64,000 nt of DNA from positions 1 through 64,000 of the forward strand of contig MKUL01000043.1 in the NCBI GenBank assembly GCA_001897795.1. The letters are read 5' to 3'. Source of the stretch: Alphaproteobacteria bacterium 41-28. Its GTDB lineage: Bacteria; Pseudomonadota; Alphaproteobacteria; UBA9655. Position numbers and translations under genes: made by a program. Position 1 is the first letter of the stretch. The number at the start of each line of letters is the position of its first letter. The notes beneath the pieces were generated by a model. It saw only the letters and a program-made list of their open reading frames with translations. It was not told the DNA's origin and did no database searches. This document shows, one piece after another, positions 9,870-19,445 of the stretch.

Positions 9870-10738
9870 ACAACCATGCTCAACAAAAAAATATTAGTAG
9901 CGATGGGCAAGCTCGCTATCATTTTTATTCTTCAGAAGACTTCTTAAAATCTGTAAGAAATGTAATAAAAGAAACAGATGTGGTTACCGATATTGGTTGT
10001 GGAATTTGTCCAATGAACTACTTCCGTCCAAAACTTCATATTATGGTAGAGCCATGGAAGGAATACGTAGACATTCTTGCTTATCGACATTTTGGAGACA
10101 AAAGCGCACTCATCTTGCAATTAGGTGCCTTAGAGGCCCTTAAAGGATTTGCAACCAACTCTGTTGATAGCATTTTTATGTTGGATGTAATTGAACATAT
10201 TGAAAAACTTGAAGGTTTTCAAATTATTAAAGAGTGCGAGCGTATAGCACGCCAACAAATAGTGATTTTTACTCCTTTAGGTTTTATGCCTCAAACAGTT
10301 AAAGAAGGAGAAAAAGATGGATGGGGACTCTCGGGAGCAGGAGTGCAAGAGCATCTTTCTGGCTGGGTACCAGAGGATTTCTCTGTAGAGTGGTCATTTT
10401 ACATTTGTAAGGATTTTCATCTATTTGACCATCAAGGTCGCGCCTTTCCAGTACCTTATGGTGCCTTTTATGCAATACGTAATTTTGAAGAAAAGAAACT
10501 TCCGCACCCTAAAATTATGTCAGACATGCGTCTCCCGCTTCCATCTGAGATTGCTCTTCAGCAGGCTCAAACTCAACTTCAAGATAATCAAGCTCTGCTT
10601 CAACAGACTCAGGCTCTGCTTCAACAGACTCAGGCTCAGCTCTCAATCACTGAGATGCGGCTTTGTAAATATCAGAACCATTTTCTTCTCAAGCCCTTCA
10701 GAACAGTGAAAAGAATCTGTTCAGTCATAAGGCAGTAG
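9860..10738 (+). CDS. SAM-dependent methyltransferase with C-terminal Q-rich coiled coil
   Basis: TDIGCGICPMNYF, SVDSIFMLDVIEHIE; tail QAQTQLQDNQALLQQTQALLQQTQAQLS...LCKYQNHFLLKPF. Confidence 0.75.
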   Translation: MRMNNHAQQKNISSDGQARYHFYSSEDFLKSVRNVIKETDVVTDIGCGICPMNYFRPKLHIMVEPWKEYVDILAYRHFGDKSALILQLGALEALKGFATNSVDSIFMLDVIEHIEKLEGFQIIKECERIARQQIVIFTPLGFMPQTVKEGEKDGWGLSGAGVQEHLSGWVPEDFSVEWSFYICKDFHLFDHQGRAFPVPYGAFYAIRNFEEKKLPHPKIMSDMRLPLPSEIALQQAQTQLQDNQALLQQTQALLQQTQAQLSITEMRLCKYQNHFLLKPFRTVKRICSVIRQ

Positions 10739-10739
10739 T

Positions 10740-11867
10740 ATGCATCAAAGCTGTCCTTTAGTTAGTATCATCATTCCAACTTATAATCGGGAAAAGTTTA
10801 TTGGGGAAGCAATTCAGAGCGTTCTTAATCAAACATACAAAAATTTCGAAGTTATTGTCATTGATGATGGTTCTCAAGATCGAACAAGGGAAGTTGTACT
10901 TTCTTTTCGAGATGAGAGAGTTAGCTACTCTCATACAACTAATCAAGGCAGATCAATTGCAAGAAATTTAGCTTTAAAGCATGCAAAAGGAACGTACATA
11001 GCTTTTTTAGATTCTGATGATTTGTACTACAAAGATAAAATTGAAAAACAAGTAGAGTTTTTAGAAAAGAATAAGCAATTTGGTATGGTTTATACAGCTG
11101 CACATTGCATAGATGAAGCGGGTAATCTCCTAAACTTTTCATACAAGGCTATTGATACTGGGTGGATATACTGGAAAATTGCTTATTTTGCTGATACGAC
11201 AATAACACTTCCAACTGTAATGGTTCGACAGGAGGTTTTTTCAGTTGTTGGTGGGTTTGACGAAAACATGCACCGCTTTGAAGATACAGATATGTGGCGT
11301 CGTATATCGAAGACATACATGATTGGTGCTATGCAGGATGTAACTTGTTTATTGAGAACTCACAATGACAACCGTTTAGAAAATCAACAACCTGAGATAA
11401 TAATAGATAATTTAAAGTATTATATAAATAAAATACTTTCTGAAGATGAGGTATATAGTGATTTCCATAAAAAAGGCATTAGTAACTTACTGAAATATTA
11501 TAAAGATGCTTTCTTAACTGTAGCTGAATTTAAAGAAAATAGAAATAAAATAGAAGAATTAGGAGAATATACAAATAAAATAATCGAAAAAGAGTTGATT
11601 CCTCGACGAAATCAAGGTTACGTTTTTACGAGCCCAGCTCAACTCCAAGTAAGTCAAGACTTATTCCAACAGATTCAGTCTCAACTGCATTATACGCACG
11701 TTCAACTTAGAGAGACTCAAGTCGAAGTAGGGGATATTCTGTCTCAACTTCAAGAGACGCAAATTCAACTCAAGAATACCCAGTTGCAGCTAAGCAAATA
11801 TCAGAACCATTTTCTTATTAAGTTTTTAAGAAATACAAAAAAAATTTACACTCGCATAGGACGTTAG
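10740..11867 (+). CDS. GT2 glycosyltransferase with C-terminal coiled-coil tag
   Basis: VSIIIPTYNREKFIGEAIQSVLNQTYKNFEVIVIDDGS; tail ...LQLSKYQNHFLIKFLRNTKK. Confidence 0.9.
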   Translation: MHQSCPLVSIIIPTYNREKFIGEAIQSVLNQTYKNFEVIVIDDGSQDRTREVVLSFRDERVSYSHTTNQGRSIARNLALKHAKGTYIAFLDSDDLYYKDKIEKQVEFLEKNKQFGMVYTAAHCIDEAGNLLNFSYKAIDTGWIYWKIAYFADTTITLPTVMVRQEVFSVVGGFDENMHRFEDTDMWRRISKTYMIGAMQDVTCLLRTHNDNRLENQQPEIIIDNLKYYINKILSEDEVYSDFHKKGISNLLKYYKDAFLTVAEFKENRNKIEELGEYTNKIIEKELIPRRNQGYVFTSPAQLQVSQDLFQQIQSQLHYTHVQLRETQVEVGDILSQLQETQIQLKNTQLQLSKYQNHFLIKFLRNTKKIYTRIGR

Positions 11868-11937
11868 CATGTACAAAGCCTTCCAATTGTTAACAGAACT
11901 ATCTACAATTCCGTACTTACTGGGCAATTCATAAAAA

Positions 11938-13227
11938 ATGTTAGAAGCTAGAGAGTTTGTTCAAAGAATTAATATGCAAAAAAATGATTCTGGTTTTAGA
12001 GGTCGTATATTAGTTCTAACATATGCATTTCCACCTTTCAAATTTCCAATGGCACCAACTATTGCAAAACAAACGGCTGCAATTTCTAAACTAGGATATA
12101 ATATAGATGTAGTTTGTGCTCACCAAACAACATGTCTAGTCGAGAATGATATCAGCCTTGATGATTTTATAAAGGAAAATATATTAAATATATATCGATT
12201 AAAAAATCCAGGTATTACTAGTAGGATTCAAAACAAAGTACAAAATCTTTTTGGTTATGGAGATCTGATGTCGAAACTCCAAAGGCCCATCACTAAATTA
12301 CTGATGGCTATGGATCTTCATAAGTATGATGCAATTGTCACTTTCTCGCCGATTCATTCAATTAATTTAGCTATGGTTGAAATTAAAAAGAAAAAGAAAG
12401 ATGTTTTTTGGATAGCTCATTTTGGGGATCCTTGGGCAGCGAATCCCCTTGAATTATCTAGAATAAGGAATTATTGGAACAAGATGCATGAAGTTAAGAT
12501 GCTCAAAGACATTGATTGTTTAGTACATAACTCAAAATATTCATTGGAATTAATGTTAAAAAATAATACTACGAGGAAACCAATTCATAATATCTTTTTG
12601 CCACATATGTTTACAAAAGAGCTATATCCTCAAAGAGCTAAGGCTTGTAATTTTAAGACAACGATAAGATACCTGGGTAGATTATTTGGACAGCGTACCC
12701 CTGAGCCTATTTTTAAAGCTTTTTTAAAGTTATTTGATCGTCGAAAGGATTTAATTAACCGGATAAAGTTAGAAGTTATTGGTGAAGTAGATGATGCTGC
12801 TATGTTAAAAACATCGGCGTGCTTATCACTTCCAAAGGGAATGTTTGAAGTGATTCCTGGTGTGAATTATGTAAAATCCCTTGAACTTATGTATGATGCT
12901 GATATTCTTCTTCTCATTGAAGCAGATGTCCGTCAAAATCTTTTCTTTCCCAGTAAACTTGCAGATTACATGGGTGCAAATACTCCAATTGTTGGTGTAG
13001 TTCCTCCTGGAAGTTCTGAAGAAATATGCAAGGAACTTGGCACTTGGTACGCCCACCCTTCCGATATTGATTTAATAAGTGAGAAGTTAGAACAGGTAAT
13101 TAATTATTGTCATTCACAAAATAAGAAAAATTGGTGTGAAGAGAACTATAGAAAGCAATTTGAAAGTCAGTTTGTTGCACAAAATTATATTAATTTCATA
13201 AATGAAGCTAAAGAGTCAAATAAATGA
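11938..13227 (+). CDS. Glycosyltransferase (GT-B, GT4-like)
   Basis: ILVLTYAFPPFKFPMAPTIAKQ... and DILLLIEADVRQNLFFPSKLADYMGANTPIVGV. Confidence 0.8.
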   Translation: MLEAREFVQRINMQKNDSGFRGRILVLTYAFPPFKFPMAPTIAKQTAAISKLGYNIDVVCAHQTTCLVENDISLDDFIKENILNIYRLKNPGITSRIQNKVQNLFGYGDLMSKLQRPITKLLMAMDLHKYDAIVTFSPIHSINLAMVEIKKKKKDVFWIAHFGDPWAANPLELSRIRNYWNKMHEVKMLKDIDCLVHNSKYSLELMLKNNTTRKPIHNIFLPHMFTKELYPQRAKACNFKTTIRYLGRLFGQRTPEPIFKAFLKLFDRRKDLINRIKLEVIGEVDDAAMLKTSACLSLPKGMFEVIPGVNYVKSLELMYDADILLLIEADVRQNLFFPSKLADYMGANTPIVGVVPPGSSEEICKELGTWYAHPSDIDLISEKLEQVINYCHSQNKKNWCEENYRKQFESQFVAQNYINFINEAKESNK

Positions 13228-14543
13228 TAAAAAAGAAAATCTTATTCGTTGCCATGCAAATGAGCATTCATACAACCCGCTGGATAAATCAATTGGAAGG
13301 CCAAGGGTATGATATACATCTTTTCCCCATCAATCATATGCCTGTTCATCTGGGCTTAAAAAATATCACGGTTCACGAACCTTTTATAAATTTATCACAT
13401 ATATTATTTCTGAAGAAAATTAAAAATTTTTTAAAGTGGATTTTTAGACGTGAAGAGGTCTTATTATCCCCCCCTCTATCTTTGGTAAAATATAAATCTA
13501 TTTATAAAATGATAGTTCTCAGCAGGTTGCTTCCTTATTTTAGTCGTCTTTGTTCCTACAAATTTGGCACTAGCGATGCTAAAATACCGGAATTATATGG
13601 CCCCCGCACGCTTAAAAAGCTCATCACTATGTTAAAACCTGACTTAATTCATTCTTTAGAATTTCAAACTTGTGGGTACAATGTATTATTCGCAAAAAAG
13701 CAATATAAAAAAGGAAAATTTCCTCAGTGGTTAGCAACGAATTGGGGGAGTGATATTTATTATTACAAAGATGACCCTGCTCATTCAGAAATTATTAAAG
13801 ATTTATTATCACAGATAGACCATTACAGCTGTGAATGCCAAAGAGATGTGGATATCGTGAAAAAACTTGGCTACGTTGGATCTATTTTACCAGTTATACC
13901 TAATACGGGAGGGGTAGATATAAAATTTGCTCGAAAATTAAGGGAAAAATTCACCACCTCCTCACGTAAACTCATTATGATTAAGGGATATCAAAACTTT
14001 GCAGGAAGAGCCTTAATGGCCTTGGATGTGATTGTAAGATGTGCCCATTTATTAAAGGATTATAAGATTATTGTTTATTCTGCAACGCCAGATGTTGAAG
14101 ATCGAGTAAACCAAATGAACCAACAATTGAATATACCCATTGAAATATTACCCTATACAGAAGATTATTCAAAAATGTTGGAACTTTTTAGCCAAGCCCG
14201 AATATATTTTACCATTTCCGTATCTGATGGTATTAGTACCTCGCTGTTAGAAGCTATGGCGATGGGAGCCTTTCCTATTCAAACGAATACGGCTTGCTGT
14301 GATGAGTGGATCAAGGATGGCGAATCAGGTTTCATTACTTCCCCTGATAATTTTGAGGGAATGACGAAAGCATTAAAATTGGCTTTAAGTGATGATGCAT
14401 TAGTTGATAAAGCGTCACAATTAAATTGGGAAACGATATTGAAAAAAGCTAGCAAAGAGAAATGTAAAAAAATAGCCAATGCATTTTATACTTCCATCTT
14501 TAATGATGTAAGTATTGATAGGGGTCTACATGAACATCAATAA
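13224..14543 (+). CDS. Glycosyltransferase family 4-like
   Basis: RIYFTISVSDGISTSLLEAMAMGAFPIQTN donor-site motif. Confidence 0.85.
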   Translation: MIKKKILFVAMQMSIHTTRWINQLEGQGYDIHLFPINHMPVHLGLKNITVHEPFINLSHILFLKKIKNFLKWIFRREEVLLSPPLSLVKYKSIYKMIVLSRLLPYFSRLCSYKFGTSDAKIPELYGPRTLKKLITMLKPDLIHSLEFQTCGYNVLFAKKQYKKGKFPQWLATNWGSDIYYYKDDPAHSEIIKDLLSQIDHYSCECQRDVDIVKKLGYVGSILPVIPNTGGVDIKFARKLREKFTTSSRKLIMIKGYQNFAGRALMALDVIVRCAHLLKDYKIIVYSATPDVEDRVNQMNQQLNIPIEILPYTEDYSKMLELFSQARIYFTISVSDGISTSLLEAMAMGAFPIQTNTACCDEWIKDGESGFITSPDNFEGMTKALKLALSDDALVDKASQLNWETILKKASKEKCKKIANAFYTSIFNDVSIDRGLHEHQ

Positions 14544-15669
14544 GCCGCTGGTTTCAATCATTATACCCGTTTTTAATGGAGCAGACTACTTAAGCCAAGC
14601 CATAGACAGTGCCTTAGAACAAACCTATCAGAATATAGAAATCATCGTTGTTAATGATGGCTCTAATGATCAGGGAGCAACAGAGAAAATCGCATTAAGT
14701 TATGGTACTAAGATTTTTTATTATGAAAAAGAAAATGGTGGTGTAGCAACAGCGCTGAATCTAGGTATTTCAAAAATGAAAGGAGAGTATTTCTCATGGC
14801 TTAGTCATGACGATTTATACACTCCTGATAAAATAGAAAACCAGATTTTAGAGATGTCACAATACGACGACAAAACAATTCTTTATTCTGATTATAAAGT
14901 TTTTGAAAAAGATCCCTCGGACTCATACGAAATTCAGCTGCCGAGTCTCCCTCCTCGAGATTTTCGTTATTGGATTACTATTGAGAATTCTTTGCATGGC
15001 TGCACTCTCCTCATTCCAAAATCCGCGTTTGAGGAACATGGGTCATTTAATCCAAACCTGAAAACAACTCAGGATTACGCCTTATGGTTTAATTTAGCGA
15101 AAACATACAAATTTATACACCTTCCCAAAATAACTGTTTTTGCAAGAAGTCACCCTAACCAGGGCAGCATATCTCTTTCCTCCATTGCAAAAAGAGAATG
15201 TGACACATTAATAAAAAATTTCATAGACCACCTAGAGCGGGACGAAATTACCTGTGCAACAAAAAAAGATTTAAAATTCAGCTACATAGAGATAGCTCAG
15301 TCATGTGTAAAAAGAGGATTTATAGATGCTTACGTTCACGCAAATGAACTTGCTTTTCAACAGGAATGTGAAGAATTAATAAATGATTTCATAGATCAGC
15401 TTGAAATGACACATTTCTCAAAAAAAGATTTGAAATGCAACTATCAAAAGCTAGCTCACTCCTATTTAAAAAAAGGATTAATGAATGCATACGTTCGAGA
15501 AAATGCGTTCCCTTTTCAACAGTCTCTTGCTCAACTCCAACACACGCAGGCTCAGCTCCAACAAACTCAGGAGCAGCTCAGTAAATATCAGAACCACATT
15601 CTTATTAAGTCCTTGAATAAAATGAGATTGTGGTATAGAACGCTAACATGTACCAAATCCTCTTTTTAG
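14530..15669 (+). CDS. GT2 glycosyltransferase with internally duplicated segment and C-terminal tag
   Basis: PLVSIIIPVFNGADYLSQAIDSALEQTYQNIEIIVVNDGS; tail QLQQTQEQLSKYQNHILIKSL. ATG 14530 preferred over TTG 14515. Confidence 0.9.
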   Translation: MNINKPLVSIIIPVFNGADYLSQAIDSALEQTYQNIEIIVVNDGSNDQGATEKIALSYGTKIFYYEKENGGVATALNLGISKMKGEYFSWLSHDDLYTPDKIENQILEMSQYDDKTILYSDYKVFEKDPSDSYEIQLPSLPPRDFRYWITIENSLHGCTLLIPKSAFEEHGSFNPNLKTTQDYALWFNLAKTYKFIHLPKITVFARSHPNQGSISLSSIAKRECDTLIKNFIDHLERDEITCATKKDLKFSYIEIAQSCVKRGFIDAYVHANELAFQQECEELINDFIDQLEMTHFSKKDLKCNYQKLAHSYLKKGLMNAYVRENAFPFQQSLAQLQHTQAQLQQTQEQLSKYQNHILIKSLNKMRLWYRTLTCTKSSF

Positions 15670-15715
15670 TTTAGCGTCATTATACTAATGTATAATCAGA
15701 AAGAGTTTATTATGG
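15648..15715 (+). pseudogene. 5' remnant of a GT2 glycosyltransferase gene
   Basis: atgtaccaaatcctctttttagtttagcgtcattatactaatgtataatcagaaagagtttatt resembles the first codons of the GT2 gene at 10740. Confidence 0.55.
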
Positions 15716-15825
15716 TTTCTATTAGAGTACATTGAGTCAAACTTGATGATCCTTAAGGTCTAAATAAAGAATGTGAGATCTTTCTAAAAAAGTTAATTTA
15801 TTTTAAAAAATTATAAGGAGTTACA

Positions 15826-16530
15826 ATGGCGCTAGCATCTATATATCAAAAGCTATTAATTTTTTTAAAAGATCCCTTTTTCGACAAACTCCAGGATAAA
15901 TTTACCAAAATTTACAAGGAGAATACCTTTGGCGGAACAGAATCACGCTCTGGAGAAGGCTCAGATCTTATTCAGTCTGCTGTTATACGAAGAAAGATCC
16001 CAAAGATTGTTAAAGCACATAATATTTCTACTTTCCTCGATGCACCCTGTGGTGACTGGAATTGGATGAGAACCGTAGATTTAGGCGTTCAGAAATATAT
16101 AGGAGTTGATATTGTTCCAGAACTGATTGAAAAAAACAATCAAGACTTTGGAAATTCTATGGTCTCTTTCCAAAAAATCAATTTAGTAAAAGACAAACTT
16201 CCTCAAACCGACTTAATTTTCTCGCGGGACTGCTTAGTTCATTTGAGCTTTAAAGATGCATATAAAATAATTTCTAACTTTAAAAAATCAGGAGCAAAAT
16301 ATTTGCTCACCACAACATTTACAGATCGTGATAAAAATATCGATCTCATTGACGAGGAAGGTAATGAGTTATTTTGGCGTCCCCTTAATATGCAAATAGC
16401 CCCCTTCAATTTTCCAGCGCCTCTTGAGCTTGTTAATGAGGGCTGTACGGAATGTGATGGACTCTTTAGCGATAAGTGTCTTGGTCTCTGGTTATTAGAT
16501 GATATCATAATGCCTAAGAGATATAAATAA
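15826..16530 (+). CDS. Class I SAM-dependent methyltransferase
   Basis: FGGTESRSGEGSDL, FLDAPCGDWNWM, DLIFSRDCLVHL; SD aaggag upstream. Confidence 0.75.
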   Translation: MALASIYQKLLIFLKDPFFDKLQDKFTKIYKENTFGGTESRSGEGSDLIQSAVIRRKIPKIVKAHNISTFLDAPCGDWNWMRTVDLGVQKYIGVDIVPELIEKNNQDFGNSMVSFQKINLVKDKLPQTDLIFSRDCLVHLSFKDAYKIISNFKKSGAKYLLTTTFTDRDKNIDLIDEEGNELFWRPLNMQIAPFNFPAPLELVNEGCTECDGLFSDKCLGLWLLDDIIMPKRYK

Positions 16531-17577
16531 ATGCAGACCACTCAGTCAAAACGCTCTTTAATTCTACATGCACCAAACATCCATATAGGAGGGGGGCTCA
16601 TATTACTGAGGGATGTTTTAAACACAAAAAGTCGTTCCATTCGATGGGCGCAAGTGGATGAAAGATCAAAAACAACTCTAGATCTACCCACACAGATAAA
16701 GAAACACTATGTCAAAAATACTATTTTTTCGAGACTCTTAGCCGAATATAGATTGTGGTATAATGCTAAAAGCACGGATTCGGTGTTATGTTTTCATGGT
16801 TTGCCTCCCCTGTTCCCTATTTGTGGGCGTGTTATTGTGTTTGTACAGAATTGTATTCTGCTTGAGAAAAATAAGCTAACTGGATATCCCCTTCAGACAA
16901 AACTACGTATCTTTTTTGAACGAATGTGGATAAAGATAATACAGCGAAACTCATATCGCTATATTGTACAGACTCCTTCCATGGCTATTGCAGCAAAAAG
17001 ACGTTTGGGAAATGATCTGAATGTCACAGTACTTCCCTTTATGCCTTCAAATGACTTTTTAAGTCAGCAAAAAAAAACCAAAAATAAACAAAAAAAATTT
17101 GACTTTGTCTACGTAGCCAGCGGCGAAGCGCATAAAAACCATCTCAATTTACTTGAAACTTGGTGTTTGTTAGGTGAGGAAGGGTTAAAACCGTCATTAG
17201 CTCTAACCGTTGATCCTAAATTATATCCAAATCTTACTCGTACAATAGGGAGATATGAGAAGCTAGGTTTAAATATTTTTAATTTTGAAGAGTTGCAAAC
17301 AACTGATGTTTTCGATTTATATCAATCTTCAGCAGCATTGATTTATCCCTCTCTCGCTGAATCATTTGGCCTCCCCTTGACTGAAGCCCATCAGCTAGGT
17401 CTTCCCATTCTTGCATCAGAACGTGATTTTGTTCGAGACATACTTAACCCTGCTCAAACCTTTGATCCCAACTCTCCCTTGTCCATTGCACGTGCTGTCC
17501 GTCGCTTTCTGGATGCTCCTGAACCTACTCGTGAAATGCGCTCTACGGATGATTTTCTCAAGGAAGTCATGAAGTGA
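16531..17577 (+). CDS. Glycosyltransferase (GT4-like)
   Basis: AALIYPSLAESFGLPLTEAHQLGLPILASERDFVRD. Confidence 0.85.
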   Translation: MQTTQSKRSLILHAPNIHIGGGLILLRDVLNTKSRSIRWAQVDERSKTTLDLPTQIKKHYVKNTIFSRLLAEYRLWYNAKSTDSVLCFHGLPPLFPICGRVIVFVQNCILLEKNKLTGYPLQTKLRIFFERMWIKIIQRNSYRYIVQTPSMAIAAKRRLGNDLNVTVLPFMPSNDFLSQQKKTKNKQKKFDFVYVASGEAHKNHLNLLETWCLLGEEGLKPSLALTVDPKLYPNLTRTIGRYEKLGLNIFNFEELQTTDVFDLYQSSAALIYPSLAESFGLPLTEAHQLGLPILASERDFVRDILNPAQTFDPNSPLSIARAVRRFLDAPEPTREMRSTDDFLKEVMK

Positions 17578-18800
17578 AACTCTTAATATGGTCACAATAT
17601 TTTTGGCCGGAACATTTTCGAATTAATGAAATGGTTCGAGCTCTTTCTAAAAAAGGAGTAGAGCCCATCATTTTAACAGGGAAACCCAATTATCCAGACG
17701 GCAAAATACTCCAAGGTTATAGAGCACTGGGTGTACAGCGAGAAAAATTTTTTGGAATGGATGTTATTAGAATGCCGCTTATTCCAAGAGGTACTAATTC
17801 TTTTAAGAGGCTCCTTATAAATTCTTTATCGTTTATCCTTTCAGGCTATTGCATCGCTCCCTTTACCCTCAGGCACAGGAAGATTGATATGGTGTTCGTT
17901 TATGCTACGTCACCATTGCTACAAGCACTACCTGCTATTTTTCTTGCAAAACTTAAACGTGTTCCTCTTGTTATCTGGGTACAAGATCTTTGGCCTGAAT
18001 CATTGGAAGCAACTGGTTTTATTAAGAATCGTTGGTCACTCTGGGTAGTTGAGCTTTTCGTGCGTTATGTTTACGCCTTTGCAGATTCTATCCTCATCCA
18101 GTCTGAAGGATTTAGACCTTCTGTAGAACGTTTAGTTAGAAATAAAGGAAAAGTCTTTTTTTATCCAAATCCGGGCGAAGATTTTAAAGCTCTCCACACA
18201 TTATCCAAACAAGAATGTAAAGTAGCAAAAGAAATTAAACAGCATTTTTCTATCGTTTTTACTGGGAATATAGGGTCAGCGCAATCTTGTGAAACGATTA
18301 TTGCTGCCGCAGAGAAACTACTGAACTATCCAACCATCAAATTCTACCTCATTGGGAGCGGTAGTCAATGTACAGCAATTTCTCTTGATATTAAACGTAG
18401 AAACCTACCTAACGTCATTATGACAGGACGTTCGCCTCCTGAAGATATGGCTTCTATTTTTGCAGCTTCCTCAGTTTTACTCGTATCTCTCAGAAAGAAT
18501 CCGGCTCTTTCCGCAACCATACCCAGCAAACTGCAAAGCTACTTATCAGCAGAAAAACCAATTATTGCCAGTTTGGATGGTGAAGCTGCACAAGTTGTTA
18601 TTAAGGCTAAGGCTGGATTATCTTGTCCAGCTGAAGATGTTAATGCTTTAGCAGATGCCGTAGTGAGTTTATATAAGATGAATCCTCAGGAAAGATCTCT
18701 TTTAGGCAAAAATGGCTATCAGTATTTTAAGACTCATTTTTATTTATCAAAAGGTGTCAAGGAGCTAATGGGGCACTTACGTACTGTTCTTTCCAAATGA
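17574..18800 (+). CDS. Glycosyltransferase WbuB-like (GT4)
   Basis: LLIWSQYFWPEHFRINEMVRALSKKGVEPIILTGKPNYPDGKI and ATIPSKLQSYLSAEKPIIASLDGEAAQVV. Confidence 0.85.
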   Translation: MKLLIWSQYFWPEHFRINEMVRALSKKGVEPIILTGKPNYPDGKILQGYRALGVQREKFFGMDVIRMPLIPRGTNSFKRLLINSLSFILSGYCIAPFTLRHRKIDMVFVYATSPLLQALPAIFLAKLKRVPLVIWVQDLWPESLEATGFIKNRWSLWVVELFVRYVYAFADSILIQSEGFRPSVERLVRNKGKVFFYPNPGEDFKALHTLSKQECKVAKEIKQHFSIVFTGNIGSAQSCETIIAAAEKLLNYPTIKFYLIGSGSQCTAISLDIKRRNLPNVIMTGRSPPEDMASIFAASSVLLVSLRKNPALSATIPSKLQSYLSAEKPIIASLDGEAAQVVIKAKAGLSCPAEDVNALADAVVSLYKMNPQERSLLGKNGYQYFKTHFYLSKGVKELMGHLRTVLSK

Positions 18801-18803
18801 TCC

Positions 18804-18972
18804 CGTCATTCCGGGACTTAGACTCTCTTCATGAGCCCATCAGGGCGAGTGATAGAGAGGCTTAGTACCCGGAACCTAGAGAAACAGTATGAATACTCCA
18901 GGCCCCGGATATTAAAAAACCCTAATGCTCCCCTCCAAAAGGGATCGCAAAGGGTTTTTAAATTCCGGGATG
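18804..18972. repeat. REP-pair element (subfamily A half plus degenerate inverted half)
   Basis: Starts cgtcattccgggactta and ends tttttaaattccgggatg; related to REP A/B copies at 26748, 27160, 31597, 32201, 60661, 61077. Confidence 0.75.
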
Positions 18973-19093
18973 CCAGCCGTAGCTGCGAAGCAGTTTGATT
19001 CGCCCGCCTTCACCAAGGTTTCGGCGCGCAGCCTTCGCTGCCTTGTCTTTCGTATTGGCTTGCCAGCCGTAGCTGCGAAGCAGCGAAGGCTGG
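18969..19093. repeat. Palindromic repeat abutting tRNA-Tyr CCA end
   Basis: tgccagccgtagctgcgaagcag occurs twice (18971 and 19061 regions); homologous to 133-224. Confidence 0.8.
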
Positions 19094-19176
19094 TGGAGGG
19101 AGCAGGATTCGAACCTGCGTAGACGTTCGTCGGCAGATTTACAGTCTGCTGCCTTTGACCGCTCGGCCATCCCTCC
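19091..19176 (-). tRNA. tRNA-Tyr (anticodon GTA), CCA encoded
   Basis: Reverse strand GGAGGGATGGCCGAGCGGTCAAAGGCAGCAGACTGTAAATCTGCCGACGAACGTCTACGCAGGTTCGAATCCTGCTCCCTCCACCA. Confidence 0.95.
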
Positions 19177-19328
19177 ATACAACGCCCTTCAGGAAATAAG
19201 AGATTTAGTTGCCTCTGTCAATTAGGAATCGCATTTTGTTGGATGTTCCTTATTTCACCATGGTGGCTTTTTGCACTACTCAATAGAGGAACCCCATGCA
19301 AGAGAAAGAGGGTGAAAATAACATTTTC

Positions 19329-19421
19329 CCCTCTTTAAGAATTCAAGCAATTTCGTAGGGCTCTCTTACCGACGGGCTGATTTCCGTCTTAAACTACGAC
19401 TTATGCATCTTTTTCTTACAA
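19329..19421 (-). pseudogene. Displaced duplicate of the 3' end of the Arg/Ala/Pro-rich gene
   Basis: Encodes VRKRCISRSLRRKSARR*; near-copy of 20209-20300 (VRKRYVSRSLRRKSARR*). Confidence 0.75.
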
Positions 19422-19445
19422 GGTAAAAAAACGAACATTATTTCC

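Noticed and set aside
10425-10709. 94-aa ORF MTIKVAPFQYLMVPF...
   Set aside because: Alternate frame inside the methyltransferase/coiled-coil gene.
18912-19182. Three ORFs over the tRNA-Tyr region (e.g. MEGWPSGQRQQTVN, MYGGMAERSKAADCKSAD)
   Set aside because: Translations of tRNA and palindromic repeat, a classic spurious annotation.
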